A stretch of 64,000 bases of DNA from Candidatus Thiodiazotropha sp. (ex Codakia rugifera) (GTDB lineage: Bacteria > Pseudomonadota > Gammaproteobacteria > Chromatiales > Chromatiaceae), in assembly GCA_025656675.1 (NCBI GenBank), contig JAHXHN010000002.1, forward strand, positions 186,001 through 250,000. The letters are read 5' to 3'. The notes under the pieces were generated by a model. The model had not been told where the DNA came from and searched no databases. It saw only the letters and a program-made list of their open reading frames with translations. The translations under genes and the position numbers were made by a program. Shown here in pieces: positions 42,142 to 51,754 of the stretch. Position 1 is the first letter of the stretch. Each line of letters starts with the position of its first letter.

Positions 42142-44958
42142 CTAGTTTCCAAACTGCAATACAGCGGTATCGGCATGGGTAACTAGTGCCGAATCGTTTT
42201 TACTCGATAATGATGAATAGGCATTCAACTCATACCTATTTGCGGGTAAGGGAGTATGCGTCATGACATCTTCGGTAAACCGATTGGCAAGGATGGCTGA
42301 GAGGTTGCGGAAGAGATGAAAAACAATGCGAGGATAGAATCGGGCACCTCGTTGGATTGAGTCCCAAGTTAACACCAGCACCTTGGTGTCTTCCAGTGCG
42401 ACCGCCGTTGAGGTCCGTGTCTGACCACAGACCAGAGCGGTCAATCCAAAAACGTGGCCACTACCGACAGGCAGAACCGATTCCGAGGCTGTATCCGGTT
42501 TGATACTGTAGATCATGCCCTTACCCTCAAGCAGGATGAACATCTCCTTACCTTCTTCCCCTTTGTGCATGATAGTTTCCCCTGTCTTGTACTCGCGGAC
42601 CTGACTCATCAGGATGACTCGTTTGATCTGGCGGGGCCGCATACCTTTAAACAGGGGGCAATCGTGAATGAGTCCTCGTCGTAGCTCTAGGGACAACAGA
42701 TCCCACAAGGTGATCAGTCGTGTGGTCGACAGCAGGAGGGGAGTGATGAAAAAATTGGCGTAGTAGGCCAGAAGTATGACCATGCCACTCAATATCCCAA
42801 AATAGGCTATCGGTGTAAAATTAGAGAAGACCATGACTCCCAGCCCTAAAAATAGTGCGATTGACGCAGCAGTGATTGGGGTGGCTTCTTCCCGCATGGT
42901 TGTCAGAATCGCCTTGGTCTCACTTTTATGCTGAGTCAATTCACTGTTGTAACGCACCATAAAATGCATGGTGTTATCCACACAGATACCTAGTGCGATT
43001 GCCGCTATCATAGATGTTGCGCTGTCCAGCGGGATACCGGTGTAGCCCATGACCCCGAACAGCATGACAATGGGGAACAGATTAGGCAGGGTGGCAAGCA
43101 GACCGGCCTTTACATTGACAAACAGCAGCGAGATCACCATAAAGATCACCAGCAGCATGAGCCCGAGTGATTTTGCCTGTCCTGCCGCCATTTGATCAGT
43201 AGCCTGGCTGGTGAGTACAGACGCACCGGTGATGTTTACATTCAGCCCTTTGTCCGTATTCTCATCGACGAATGACTGAAGTTCAGCCAATGCCTTGTTC
43301 AGGTTGTTGGAAGCGTAGAGGTTATGTCGTACGACTATCCTGGTTTGGCTGAAGTCAGGTGTTACGTACCCCTTGATATTTTTGTGTTTAACAAAGGCAT
43401 TCAGTTCACTCAGGACTTCATCGTCGTCAGGAAGCTGCAGACTCCCGGATTCATTCACCGCACTGTTGAGTAGGGCTAGATGGTCGGCGATCGATACGCT
43501 GGAATCGAACGAGGAGGTATGCTCCAGATAGTGCTGAATCTCGACAACTTCTTCCAGGTATCGTGATCGCTTGAATGTATCTTCGATATTTCCATCGAGA
43601 ATGATGGAAAAGGTCTCTATTCCTGACAATTCATCATGCAGGGTTGAGGCCCGGTATTTGACCGGCGAGCCTTGACTGAAATAGTCCAGGATACTGTTGT
43701 TGATCTGTATCGATAAGCTGCCATAGGCTGCAATGGAGAGTGATGCTACCGTGAATAACAGGATCCAGCTTTTTCTGTGCTGTACGAGATGACAAACGGT
43801 TCCGATCAGACGGTCGGCCAGATGGTGTCTCTTATTGTGTCGATCTGGATACCTGTCACCAAAAAAACGTAGATAGACGGGGATCAATGATGCGGTAATG
43901 ATGAAATTAAAGGCCAGTCCTGTGGAGGCCACCAGACCGAACTCGCGCAGCAACTGAATGGGATTCACCCCAATCGACAGGAATCCCAGATAGGAGGTAA
44001 AAAAGGTCAACAACACGGCCAGTCCCATACGCTTGGCCATATACTGGATCGCCCGATGTCGACCGTGGCCGGCGATAGTGCCTTTCTGGTACTCGGAGAT
44101 CAGGTGAATATCCTCTGTCGATCCGACAATGATCAGCAATACCGGTACGATGGCAGTCATGACATTAACAGGGATACCCAGGGCTGCCATACCCCCCAAT
44201 GTCCATAGAATACTGAGACCGGCTGTCAACAGCGGGATTACGGCAGCATTGACTCTGCGCAAGGTAAGCGCCAGAGTGAGCAGGAGGAGTGTCACGGCCA
44301 AGGGCAGTAAAGTCTTCTGGTCCTGCTGGATCAGGTTACGGACATGGGTCCGGATATAGGGCAGGCCGACCTGAAAGACTTCATCAACATGGACTTCCAG
44401 GTGTGCGATGGCTGCCTCAACACCAGCGGCCACTTCGGTGTCGAATTCCGGATTATCCTCACTCGGCTTGATATGTACATTGATGGCCATTGCCAAGCCG
44501 TCGTCTGAAAGCAGGTTATGACGTACGAACGGATTTTTGAGTGCCTCCTGGCGAACAAGCTCAACTTGCTTGGTTGTCGTCGGGTTATCCTTCAGGTAGG
44601 GATCGGTGTAGACGAACTCATCGATGACACGGAGATGAGGTATGGAGAACAGGCTCTCTGTGCTCTCTACATAGGGTAATGCTTCCAGGCGGGCGATGGC
44701 CGAGCGGATGGCATCCAGTTTGTCATGGCCGAAGAGATCATGATCACGCACGAATATTTGGGTGATGTTTTCCGCACCAAATGTGGCAACAACACTTTCA
44801 TAGAACGCCATTGCCGGGCTGTTTTCCATGGCGAGACCCTGAGGCGAGACATGGATCTGCAACCGATGGAGTTGAGAGGCCGCTCCCAAGGAAACCAGCA
44901 GAAGCGTCAGGAGTACGGGCCAGGGGTGTGCTGAGGCCAGGTTGAGTAGTCTTCTCAT
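42142..44958 (-). CDS. RND/MMPL-type exporter fused to a cyclic-nucleotide-binding domain
   Basis: 938 residues. The RND superfamily core has two repeats: a helix at about 13-28, a periplasmic domain (about 30-210), five to six helices (about 215-365) with the sterol-sensing-like GSTEDIHLISEYQKG (about 279-293), then a second helix at 398-412, periplasmic domain (415-590) and helices 598-745 with GICVDNTMHFMVRYNSEL. The last 170 residues (about 765-897) are a Crp/cNMP-binding fold: LFKGMRPRQIKRV, YKTGETIMHKGEEGKEMFILLEGKG, and TALVCGQTRTSTAVALEDTKVLVL. The cNMP ligand motif (PxRxA) is not clear, so ligand binding is uncertain. The domain is on the cytoplasmic side and may gate export. Substrate unknown. 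Confidence 0.85.
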   Translation of the reverse strand: MRRLLNLASAHPWPVLLTLLLVSLGAASQLHRLQIHVSPQGLAMENSPAMAFYESVVATFGAENITQIFVRDHDLFGHDKLDAIRSAIARLEALPYVESTESLFSIPHLRVIDEFVYTDPYLKDNPTTTKQVELVRQEALKNPFVRHNLLSDDGLAMAINVHIKPSEDNPEFDTEVAAGVEAAIAHLEVHVDEVFQVGLPYIRTHVRNLIQQDQKTLLPLAVTLLLLTLALTLRRVNAAVIPLLTAGLSILWTLGGMAALGIPVNVMTAIVPVLLIIVGSTEDIHLISEYQKGTIAGHGRHRAIQYMAKRMGLAVLLTFFTSYLGFLSIGVNPIQLLREFGLVASTGLAFNFIITASLIPVYLRFFGDRYPDRHNKRHHLADRLIGTVCHLVQHRKSWILLFTVASLSIAAYGSLSIQINNSILDYFSQGSPVKYRASTLHDELSGIETFSIILDGNIEDTFKRSRYLEEVVEIQHYLEHTSSFDSSVSIADHLALLNSAVNESGSLQLPDDDEVLSELNAFVKHKNIKGYVTPDFSQTRIVVRHNLYASNNLNKALAELQSFVDENTDKGLNVNITGASVLTSQATDQMAAGQAKSLGLMLLVIFMVISLLFVNVKAGLLATLPNLFPIVMLFGVMGYTGIPLDSATSMIAAIALGICVDNTMHFMVRYNSELTQHKSETKAILTTMREEATPITAASIALFLGLGVMVFSNFTPIAYFGILSGMVILLAYYANFFITPLLLSTTRLITLWDLLSLELRRGLIHDCPLFKGMRPRQIKRVILMSQVREYKTGETIMHKGEEGKEMFILLEGKGMIYSIKPDTASESVLPVGSGHVFGLTALVCGQTRTSTAVALEDTKVLVLTWDSIQRGARFYPRIVFHLFRNLSAILANRFTEDVMTHTPLPANRYELNAYSSLSSKNDSALVTHADTAVLQFGN

Positions 44959-45197
44959 GACCTGAGCCCGCCTGTGCTATGCCCAGTGGGAGCTGAATCC
45001 CCATCACGCTTCGGTGAGGATGTTCGACCGGGTAAGTTCCCAATCCTTGTTCTCATCTCATCGCCTCCGTTACCAGATCAACAACCATGATGACTGTAAT
45101 AGATAGTATGAGAGGCGTCGGTTTCAGTACGACTTCGTGAAGCTGGCTTTATTGTTTGATTTGTTGCTGCCTGTTGAAACAGATCTGAAACACGGAT

Positions 45198-48100
45198 TCA
45201 GCTGTGCTCCAACCGGGCGACAAGGGCAAGTACCTGTTCGGGTGTAAAGGGTTTCTCCAGCAAAGGTGCACCGGTCTCCTTCAGAAACGGGGCGATAGCG
45301 GCAGAGAGGGTATCGCCTGTGATAAAGGCCGTGTGTTGCAAAAGATCGGGATATTGCTGTTCGAGTGCCCGCCACAAACCGGTTCCATCCATGTCCGGCA
45401 TGCGTATATCAGAGAGAATCAGGTCACAGTTATTCTCTTCCAACCATCGTATGGCCGCTACTCCGCTGCTCACCCAAGTGGCTTTAACTCCGGCAGATTG
45501 CAAAATTTCCACCAGCAAGTCAGCAACCTCCGGCTCATCTTCCACGATCAGTGCATAACCGCCCTGTGTTTTGTTCATTCCCGGCGATTCGTCGACTGGT
45601 TCGCTTGCCGCACGTTGCGGATCGAGAGGAAGCCAGAGCATGAAGGTCGCTCCCGCTCCGCTCTTCACAGCCTCCAGCTGTAACTTGCCGCCGTGCTCCC
45701 TTGCAATGCTCCGACTGACGGATAAGCCGATTCCGGTACCCACATTACCGCTTTTGGTGGTGAAAAAGGGATCAAAGATGCGTTGTCGCAATTCATCCGG
45801 TACCCCGGGTCCATTGTCAGTCACACGGCAATACACACCACCAGCCGATTTACCCGTCTCGATGACGATGTGGCGCGGCTCCGGTTGTTCTGTAAGCATA
45901 TGCTGGGCATTGACCAGCAGATTGATGATGATCTGCCCCACCTGATCTACATCCATCTGCTGTTTCGGCAGGTTATTGGATAGCCGGGATTGCAACTCGA
46001 TACCCGAGGTGCGCAGGCCATAGCCGAGTAACTCAATCGCACTTGTCACCACATCGTTGAGATTGCCGGGCTTACGCTCGGGTGGTTTTTGCCTGGCCAT
46101 GGCGAGAAATGTGCGAACGATACGGCCGCAGCGGTCTGCGGCGGTGTGAATTTTTTCCACATCTGCCTTGATGGCCGAGTCCTTTGTCTTGTTCTCCAGC
46201 AAGGCTGTTCGTCCCATCAGGATAGCCAGTGGATTGTTGAGTTCATGGGCAACACCGGCTAACAGCTCACCCATGGCGGAGAGTTTCTCGCTCTGACGCA
46301 AAGCCTCCCGTTGATGGGCAAGTTCTTCAGCTACCTTTTTTTGTTCAGTGATATCCCGGGTAATGGTAAGAATATGTGGCTGGCCCCGATAAGGCATGGG
46401 GATGCTTCTCGATTCCAAATCAATGAGGGTACCGTTTTTGCGGATCACTCTGGTTTCGGTAGAGGCAGCCTTGGCAGTGGCAACATCCGATTTGAACTTC
46501 TTCAGAGAGGCAAGCGAGGAGGCGTGAATATGCTCATGGAACGGTTTCTTGAAAAACTCCTTTTTCGTGTAGCCGGCCATTTTCCAGGCAGCGGGGTTTG
46601 CATCCACCATCTTTCCCTGCGCATCCCAGAGAATCAGTGCATCGCTCGCTGCATTAAATATGGACCGATACTGCTCTTCGCTGGTTCTAAGTGCAATCTC
46701 AGCTGCTCGTTTCCCGGTCAGATCCGTGATAAAGGCAGTGAAATAGTTGGTATCTCCAACCCGGTTGGCGGAGATGGAGAGTTCCACGGGGAACTCACTA
46801 CCGTCTGCACGGATCGCCGTTAGTTCCAGTCGCTTACCGAGCACCCGGGCTTCACCTGTATGCAGATAGCGAGCCAAACCGTCACTGTGGGCCTTGCGAT
46901 GGGTTTCCGGAATAATCAGGTCGGTCAGATTACAACCAATTGCACGGCGCTTGTCATAGCCAAACATCTCGACGGATGCCGGATTGAATTCAACCACAAA
47001 TCCTGCTTCATCGATGGTAATGATGCCCAGCAGTGCCTTCTCCACAATGGCTGACTTGAAGGCTTCGCTCTCCCGTAATCTGCGATTTGCCTCTCGGTAT
47101 TGCGCCTCGCTGGCCCGCAGCTTCTCCTCGGCCTCCTTACGGGCGGTGATTTCGCGTGTGAATGCCAGTATCCGCTCCTGTCCACCTATCGATGCGCGTC
47201 GGATAAAGACCTCGTCCCAGTGCAGCGTGCCATCGCGGTTCTTGCGATGCCATTCGAAACATAGTCGTTCGCCGGCAACCGCTCGCGCCATGAGCTTTGC
47301 CGCTTCATCCTGGGTATAGGGTTGTATGCCGGAACTGATCATACCAACGTCGACTTGACGCATCTCTTCTCTGCTGTATCCATAGGCCTCGCAGGCCTTC
47401 CTATTGACATCGAGGATAGCGCCGGTATCCATGTCATGTACGAAGATAGCGTCTTCAGAGGCCTCGAAGATGGCGCGATAGCTCGCTTCCGATGCACGTA
47501 ATGCCATATCGGTGTGCTCGCGTTCCAGTTCATGAACTGCACGGCCTGCGAATACCTGGAGTATCGATTCGATCAGGTTCTCGTCTTGCAGTGGTTGGCT
47601 ATGAAGCACGGCCAGCAGGCCAAGGATGTTTCCTGTGCTGTCGAATAATGGAATCGCCGCATAACTTTCCATATCGATTTCCTGTAGCAGTCTGTCATCA
47701 GGAAAGCGTTGCTGTATGGTATCCGGATAGAAGTGAAACTGCTGTCCAACCACATTCGCACAGGGGCTGCCATCAAGAGCGTAGGTGATGTTCTCCGCTA
47801 TCCGTCCATGAGCGTACAGTGCCCGGGTTTGAATCTGATTGGTTTGCTCGAGAACTCCGATGAATGCGTAGTCTGTACCTACCGCTTTGGACAGGTGCAT
47901 GACGAGGGAGTTGAATACATCCTTACTTTGCGCTTCCGAGATTCCCAATGCTGCCTGGCGCAGAGCCTCTTCGGACTGCTTGCGTTTTGTAATGTCCGTG
48001 GAGATGCTGCAGATGGCATAGATTTTTCCCGCACTGTCATAGAGGGGGGATTTATTGGAAATGTAGGTATGAATTCCATCATCGAGGGTTGCTTGTTCCT

Positions 48101-49679
48101 CAAATTCCATAACGGTATCTTGTTCAATAACCTGGAGGTCGTTGTTACGAAATTCGGCTGCGGTTTCCGGTGGGAACAATTCATCAAGTTGTTTACCGAC
48201 AATCTCCCCTTGTGTAATGCCAAACAGACGCTGGAAGGGTTGATTGATCAGTAGAAAACGCTCCTCCAGGTCACGGACATAGACGACCGCTGACGAGTTG
48301 TTCAGTATTTGCTGAAGACGCTCCTCGCTGGCCTTTAACTTGGATGTTGCGTCGCGTGTGCTGGTGAATGCGTGTGTGACAGAATCCACCCAGGTCTGCC
48401 ACAGGGGCGGTAGTTTAGGTTCCTCGATCGAAGGGTCACGCGATGCGTCGCGAATGTAGTGCACTAACGCCAGGGCAGGGCTGATGAATTCCTTTCTCAT
48501 CGAGTAGAGTGCTAGAAAAACGGTTGCGACAAGTACAAGCAGGATGACGGCATAAGGTAGTACCCGCGGCCACATGAGACCCATAATCTCTTCGTTACTG
48601 ACAAGGTAGACCAGCGTCCAGGGGGCGTATTCGATATGTTGCGCTACGATGGTATGGGTATTTGCTTCCTGTGGTTTGCCAGCATCGCTCAGTGCAATGG
48701 ATATCGCTTTTGCATTGAGTGCTTCGGGTGCAATGTCCACTGCCTTGCGCAGCGTGTCCTTGGGGGTACCTGCAGAGTCCGCCAGCAGCATCCCCATCTG
48801 ATCTAGGATCACTAGACGACCGACATCGAGTGGTAACTCCGTGAGGAATTTTTCCAGGGTGGCAAGTCTTAAATCGGTACCGACTATACCCAGGAAATTG
48901 TCGTCGACATAAACCGGTGCTCCATATGACACCATGACACCGGTGCCACCCGCATCGACATAGGGTGCGGTCCAGTAGGGTTTGTGACGGGGATTCTTTT
49001 CGGGTGTCCCCTTTAGGTATATTTCATACTCAAACCATTTTTCAAGAGCAATTATCGGTGTTGCATACCCTCCGATTTCCAACAACCGATCTGTACTCAT
49101 CCACGGATACAAAGCGATAAAGCCTTCTTTCGCTGAAAAAAAATAGGACCATTGAAAATAGGGTGTCACGCTATGTGTAAGACGGGCAAGGGAAAAAAAC
49201 TCCAGGGCATGATCAAGGAAGATTCTACCGACCTCAGGTCGGCGCGGATCGCCGGCATGCCAGATCAGTTGCCCGATTAATTCCCGTTTATCCTCTGGCA
49301 CATTATCCAGGGTATAGACTTCGGTTCCCGCCGCTACGTCGAATTGCGGTGAGTAGTAGGTCCTTAGTTCACTGGGATGACTGGGCGGACTCCTGAGGAA
49401 GCTCTCTGACCAGTTATGCATCTGCAGTACGTGGTCGTTGGCGAGTTTGGCTATACCCTCCAGAGCAATTGAATGACGAGCGGTGTTCTGTGACAGATCA
49501 TTGGAAATCTGGGTGCGCAAATCTTGGTACTGATTGGCAGCCAGCACCATGATGACGAGAAACAACGGTAGGGTAATGGCAAGTAGCAGCCAGCGGTAGC
49601 GTGTCGTCAGTCGCAGACCGGAACGACTGTCGTTTTCGTCTTTCACTTTGGTTACTCTGTACGTTGCGGGCATCGTCAC
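45198..49679 (-). CDS. Large hybrid sensor histidine kinase (dCache-PAS-GAF-PAS-PAS-PAS-HK-REC)
   Basis: 1493 residues. A helix at about 30-47 and another at 373-393 bracket an extracytoplasmic dCache-like domain (50-365). The cytoplasmic part has PAS (about 450-570), GAF (about 580-718), PAS (about 730-850), PAS (about 870-995), PAS (about 1000-1115), then HisKA with phosphoacceptor His 1145 (AHELNNPL), an ATPase domain (TDNGPGVP, GTGIGLSV) and a receiver domain (1374-1490; Asp 1424, Lys 1476). The start GTG 49679 overlaps the TGA of the response regulator; ATG 49673 is also possible. A histidine kinase able to pass phosphate to its own receiver needs an HPt step before the adjacent OmpR-type regulator, or signals elsewhere. 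Confidence 0.93.
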   Translation of the reverse strand: MTMPATYRVTKVKDENDSRSGLRLTTRYRWLLLAITLPLFLVIMVLAANQYQDLRTQISNDLSQNTARHSIALEGIAKLANDHVLQMHNWSESFLRSPPSHPSELRTYYSPQFDVAAGTEVYTLDNVPEDKRELIGQLIWHAGDPRRPEVGRIFLDHALEFFSLARLTHSVTPYFQWSYFFSAKEGFIALYPWMSTDRLLEIGGYATPIIALEKWFEYEIYLKGTPEKNPRHKPYWTAPYVDAGGTGVMVSYGAPVYVDDNFLGIVGTDLRLATLEKFLTELPLDVGRLVILDQMGMLLADSAGTPKDTLRKAVDIAPEALNAKAISIALSDAGKPQEANTHTIVAQHIEYAPWTLVYLVSNEEIMGLMWPRVLPYAVILLVLVATVFLALYSMRKEFISPALALVHYIRDASRDPSIEEPKLPPLWQTWVDSVTHAFTSTRDATSKLKASEERLQQILNNSSAVVYVRDLEERFLLINQPFQRLFGITQGEIVGKQLDELFPPETAAEFRNNDLQVIEQDTVMEFEEQATLDDGIHTYISNKSPLYDSAGKIYAICSISTDITKRKQSEEALRQAALGISEAQSKDVFNSLVMHLSKAVGTDYAFIGVLEQTNQIQTRALYAHGRIAENITYALDGSPCANVVGQQFHFYPDTIQQRFPDDRLLQEIDMESYAAIPLFDSTGNILGLLAVLHSQPLQDENLIESILQVFAGRAVHELEREHTDMALRASEASYRAIFEASEDAIFVHDMDTGAILDVNRKACEAYGYSREEMRQVDVGMISSGIQPYTQDEAAKLMARAVAGERLCFEWHRKNRDGTLHWDEVFIRRASIGGQERILAFTREITARKEAEEKLRASEAQYREANRRLRESEAFKSAIVEKALLGIITIDEAGFVVEFNPASVEMFGYDKRRAIGCNLTDLIIPETHRKAHSDGLARYLHTGEARVLGKRLELTAIRADGSEFPVELSISANRVGDTNYFTAFITDLTGKRAAEIALRTSEEQYRSIFNAASDALILWDAQGKMVDANPAAWKMAGYTKKEFFKKPFHEHIHASSLASLKKFKSDVATAKAASTETRVIRKNGTLIDLESRSIPMPYRGQPHILTITRDITEQKKVAEELAHQREALRQSEKLSAMGELLAGVAHELNNPLAILMGRTALLENKTKDSAIKADVEKIHTAADRCGRIVRTFLAMARQKPPERKPGNLNDVVTSAIELLGYGLRTSGIELQSRLSNNLPKQQMDVDQVGQIIINLLVNAQHMLTEQPEPRHIVIETGKSAGGVYCRVTDNGPGVPDELRQRIFDPFFTTKSGNVGTGIGLSVSRSIAREHGGKLQLEAVKSGAGATFMLWLPLDPQRAASEPVDESPGMNKTQGGYALIVEDEPEVADLLVEILQSAGVKATWVSSGVAAIRWLEENNCDLILSDIRMPDMDGTGLWRALEQQYPDLLQHTAFITGDTLSAAIAPFLKETGAPLLEKPFTPEQVLALVARLEHS

Positions 49680-50380
49680 GGCTTCACATAGATGTAGCCG
49701 ACACCGCGTACTGTCTTGATCACCTCGGGTTTTTCCGGGTCAAGCTCGATCTTTCGCCTGAGCCGCATGATACGCAGATCGATGGACCGATCGAATACGC
49801 CCCAGTCCTTGTTGTGTGCGAGTTCCATAAGCTGGTCCCTGTTCAGCACCCGGTTGGGGTGCTCGGTGAAGACCTTGAGCAGGTCAAACTCCATTGCGGT
49901 CAGTGGTTTTTCATGACCGTTAGCGTCATACAGCTTGTGCATCGTCATATCGAGTTCACACACGCCGAAGCGGACCCTGCCGGATTGGGTGGGTGATTGT
50001 GTCTCATGTGACAGACGTCTTAATACACTTTTTACACGTGCGAGCAACTCCCTTGGTTCGAAAGGTTTGGGGACGTAATCATCAGCACCCATCTCCAGTC
50101 CGACGACCCGATCGACCAGTTCGGCTGCAGTTGTGAGCATGATGATGCCGACAGGCTGATGTCGTTCCCGGATCCAGCGTGCCAACGACAGGCCGTCCTC
50201 ACCGGGCAAGTGAATATCCAGGATTGCCAGGTTCGGAGTCTGTGTCTTGAATAATTCCCGTGCCTCTTCTGCACTACCGGCTGTATAGACTTCCAGCCCT
50301 TGGCCCGAAAAATACTCAGAGAGTATTTCACACAACTCCGGCTCATCATCCACAACCAGTAATGTAGTACGTTGAGACAT
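49676..50380 (-). CDS. OmpR/PhoB-family response regulator
   Basis: 234 residues from ATG 50380. A receiver domain (about 6-118; acidic pocket VVDDE, Asp near 52 in LAILDIHLPGEDG, Lys in VPKPF) is followed by a winged-helix DNA-binding domain (about 130-232; MEFDLLKVFTEHPNRVLNRDQLME and VIKTVRGVGYIYV). Its gene precedes the hybrid kinase with a 4-base overlap, so the two form a co-expressed pair. The nearest candidate targets are the neighbouring cytochrome gene or its own promoter, but this is inference. Confidence 0.94.
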   Translation of the reverse strand: MSQRTTLLVVDDEPELCEILSEYFSGQGLEVYTAGSAEEARELFKTQTPNLAILDIHLPGEDGLSLARWIRERHQPVGIIMLTTAAELVDRVVGLEMGADDYVPKPFEPRELLARVKSVLRRLSHETQSPTQSGRVRFGVCELDMTMHKLYDANGHEKPLTAMEFDLLKVFTEHPNRVLNRDQLMELAHNKDWGVFDRSIDLRIMRLRRKIELDPEKPEVIKTVRGVGYIYVKP

Positions 50381-51067
50381 GTTGTTTGTGTTCCATTTTT
50401 GCAAAAGTATAGGAAAAATATCGCCCTATTACTCCAGATCCAGTGAATGCGTGTAGGAAAAAAAGGTCAACCGTCTACCTTCATTAAGATAAGATTTGTT
50501 GTCTGACGAAGGTAGGGTTGCTGTAAATCCACCCCCCTATCAATCTCTCGGTTCCCTCATTCATAGGACGAAGTGAATCATTCGGCAGGTGATACTCTGC
50601 TGGATCAATCCAAGTCCCAGTGTTTCAGATTATGTGCTCAGTTTTCTATGTATCCTGGCTTTCTTTACCCGGCATTCAGAGGGTAAGTAACAGAATTGAT
50701 ATGATCGCAGTGTGTTATTTTAATTCAGTACCTTGGGGGTTGGGGTTGTTAGCCAGGTAACCTGGCCAGGTGGTTCGAGGGTCTGCCATTGAGGTGAGTG
50801 TTCCCGCAGGGGTGTTTAGGTTACACCCCATTAGAGAGCGGCATGTGGAATTGGATGTTTTTACAAATAAAAGTCTTTGGAAATGTACTGTAGTGGATCC
50901 CCGTACTCCGAGGCAACCGGTTGTCATGCAAGGTGAGTGGCACCATTCGACTGAACGTGATGGTAGTCTATCTGTTCACATCGGGTTTAGTCAGCCATAG
51001 TCTGCAGTACAAGTTATGAGTTGATCGGAGACAATGTTGTGGATCGGTATATGCAGTACCCGGGGGA
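50381..51067. other. Long intergenic region (687 bp) with dyads
   Basis: Upstream of the response regulator and beyond the 3' end of the lipoprotein cytochrome gene. It contains CTACCTTC (50475-50482) and GAAGGTAG (50518-50525) as distant inverted arms, and a 15-base palindrome at 50752-50766. A frame at 50770-51000 (76 codons from GTG, no ribosome-binding site) is present on the plus strand but I would not call it a gene. The rest shows nothing recognisable. Confidence 0.45.
50752..50766. promoter_or_regulatory. Palindrome GCCAGGT-A-ACCTGGC
   Basis: A perfect 7-bp dyad around a single central base, with a further CCAGGTGG directly after it. It is operator-like and lies 370 bases upstream of the response regulator start. 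The binding protein is unknown. Confidence 0.35.
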
Positions 51068-51376
51068 TCACTCTGATTTGAGGTAAGTGGCAACGCTTAT
51101 CGCCTGCTGCTTATCAATGTTCGGAAAAGCGGGCATGATATGGCCACCATTCAGTACCTTATCAACAATCTGATCTATTGATTCATCAGTGCCTGCTATG
51201 TTCAGTAAAATACCAAATTTCCCACTTCCGCCTTCTCCATGGCAGCTGGAACAGGCATTGGCATAGATGTCCATGGCATCCATGCCTGCAATGGGTTTGA
51301 AATCATTGACTTCACTGCAGCCGGAGAGCAGTAATACAAGCAGACTGATGCCAGCCAGTTTGGTCATTCGTGTCAT
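51068..51376 (-). CDS. Lipoprotein c-type cytochrome
   Basis: 102 residues after GAGGTATAACT. A lipobox LLSGC (Cys 20) shows it is tethered to a membrane, and the heme site CSSCH at 42-46 is followed by GEGGSGKFGILLNIAGT, with the likely axial Met in GGHIMPAFP. It is a small monoheme class I cytochrome, probably a periplasm-facing electron carrier anchored in the membrane. Its neighbours are sensory genes, so the electron partners are unknown. Confidence 0.92.
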   Translation of the reverse strand: MTRMTKLAGISLLVLLLSGCSEVNDFKPIAGMDAMDIYANACSSCHGEGGSGKFGILLNIAGTDESIDQIVDKVLNGGHIMPAFPNIDKQQAISVATYLKSE

Positions 51377-51754
51377 AGTTATACCTCATTATGTTTACAT
51401 CTACGGGAATCAACCGACTCATGATGAATCGATGTTCTACGCTATTCATCATCCAATATTTGCAGAATTAGACGATATACTGTCAGCCAATATGTCTGGC
51501 GGTGCAGATGTTACTCTATTTAGTCTCTGTTTGGATAGCCTGAAATAAAAATGACATTCGGATGTTAACGCAAGATGATTTTTAAACTGCCTGAACTGTC
51601 AATAGTGCAGCCACACAGGGTGTGACCTGCAATATTCTACATGATTAATTGGCACTGTGTTCAGTGGATATCCTGTCTCTTCTATTCCACTCCATCCATT
51701 TTCAGCCGGAAAGTAAGAAGACAATTCGAATGGGGGGGTGAAATTATACGATCA
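51377..51754. other. Intergenic region (378 bp) with inverted repeat
   Basis: It holds ATGATGAAT (51421-51429) paired with ATTCATCAT (51444-51452), about 45 bases upstream of the cytochrome start, and otherwise AT-rich sequence. No gene could be supported. The repeat could be an operator of the cytochrome gene or a leader hairpin. Confidence 0.4.

Noticed and set aside
50770..51000. 76-codon plus-strand frame starting with GTG
   Set aside because: No ribosome-binding site, and no known domain; it also overlaps a minus-strand frame of similar quality.
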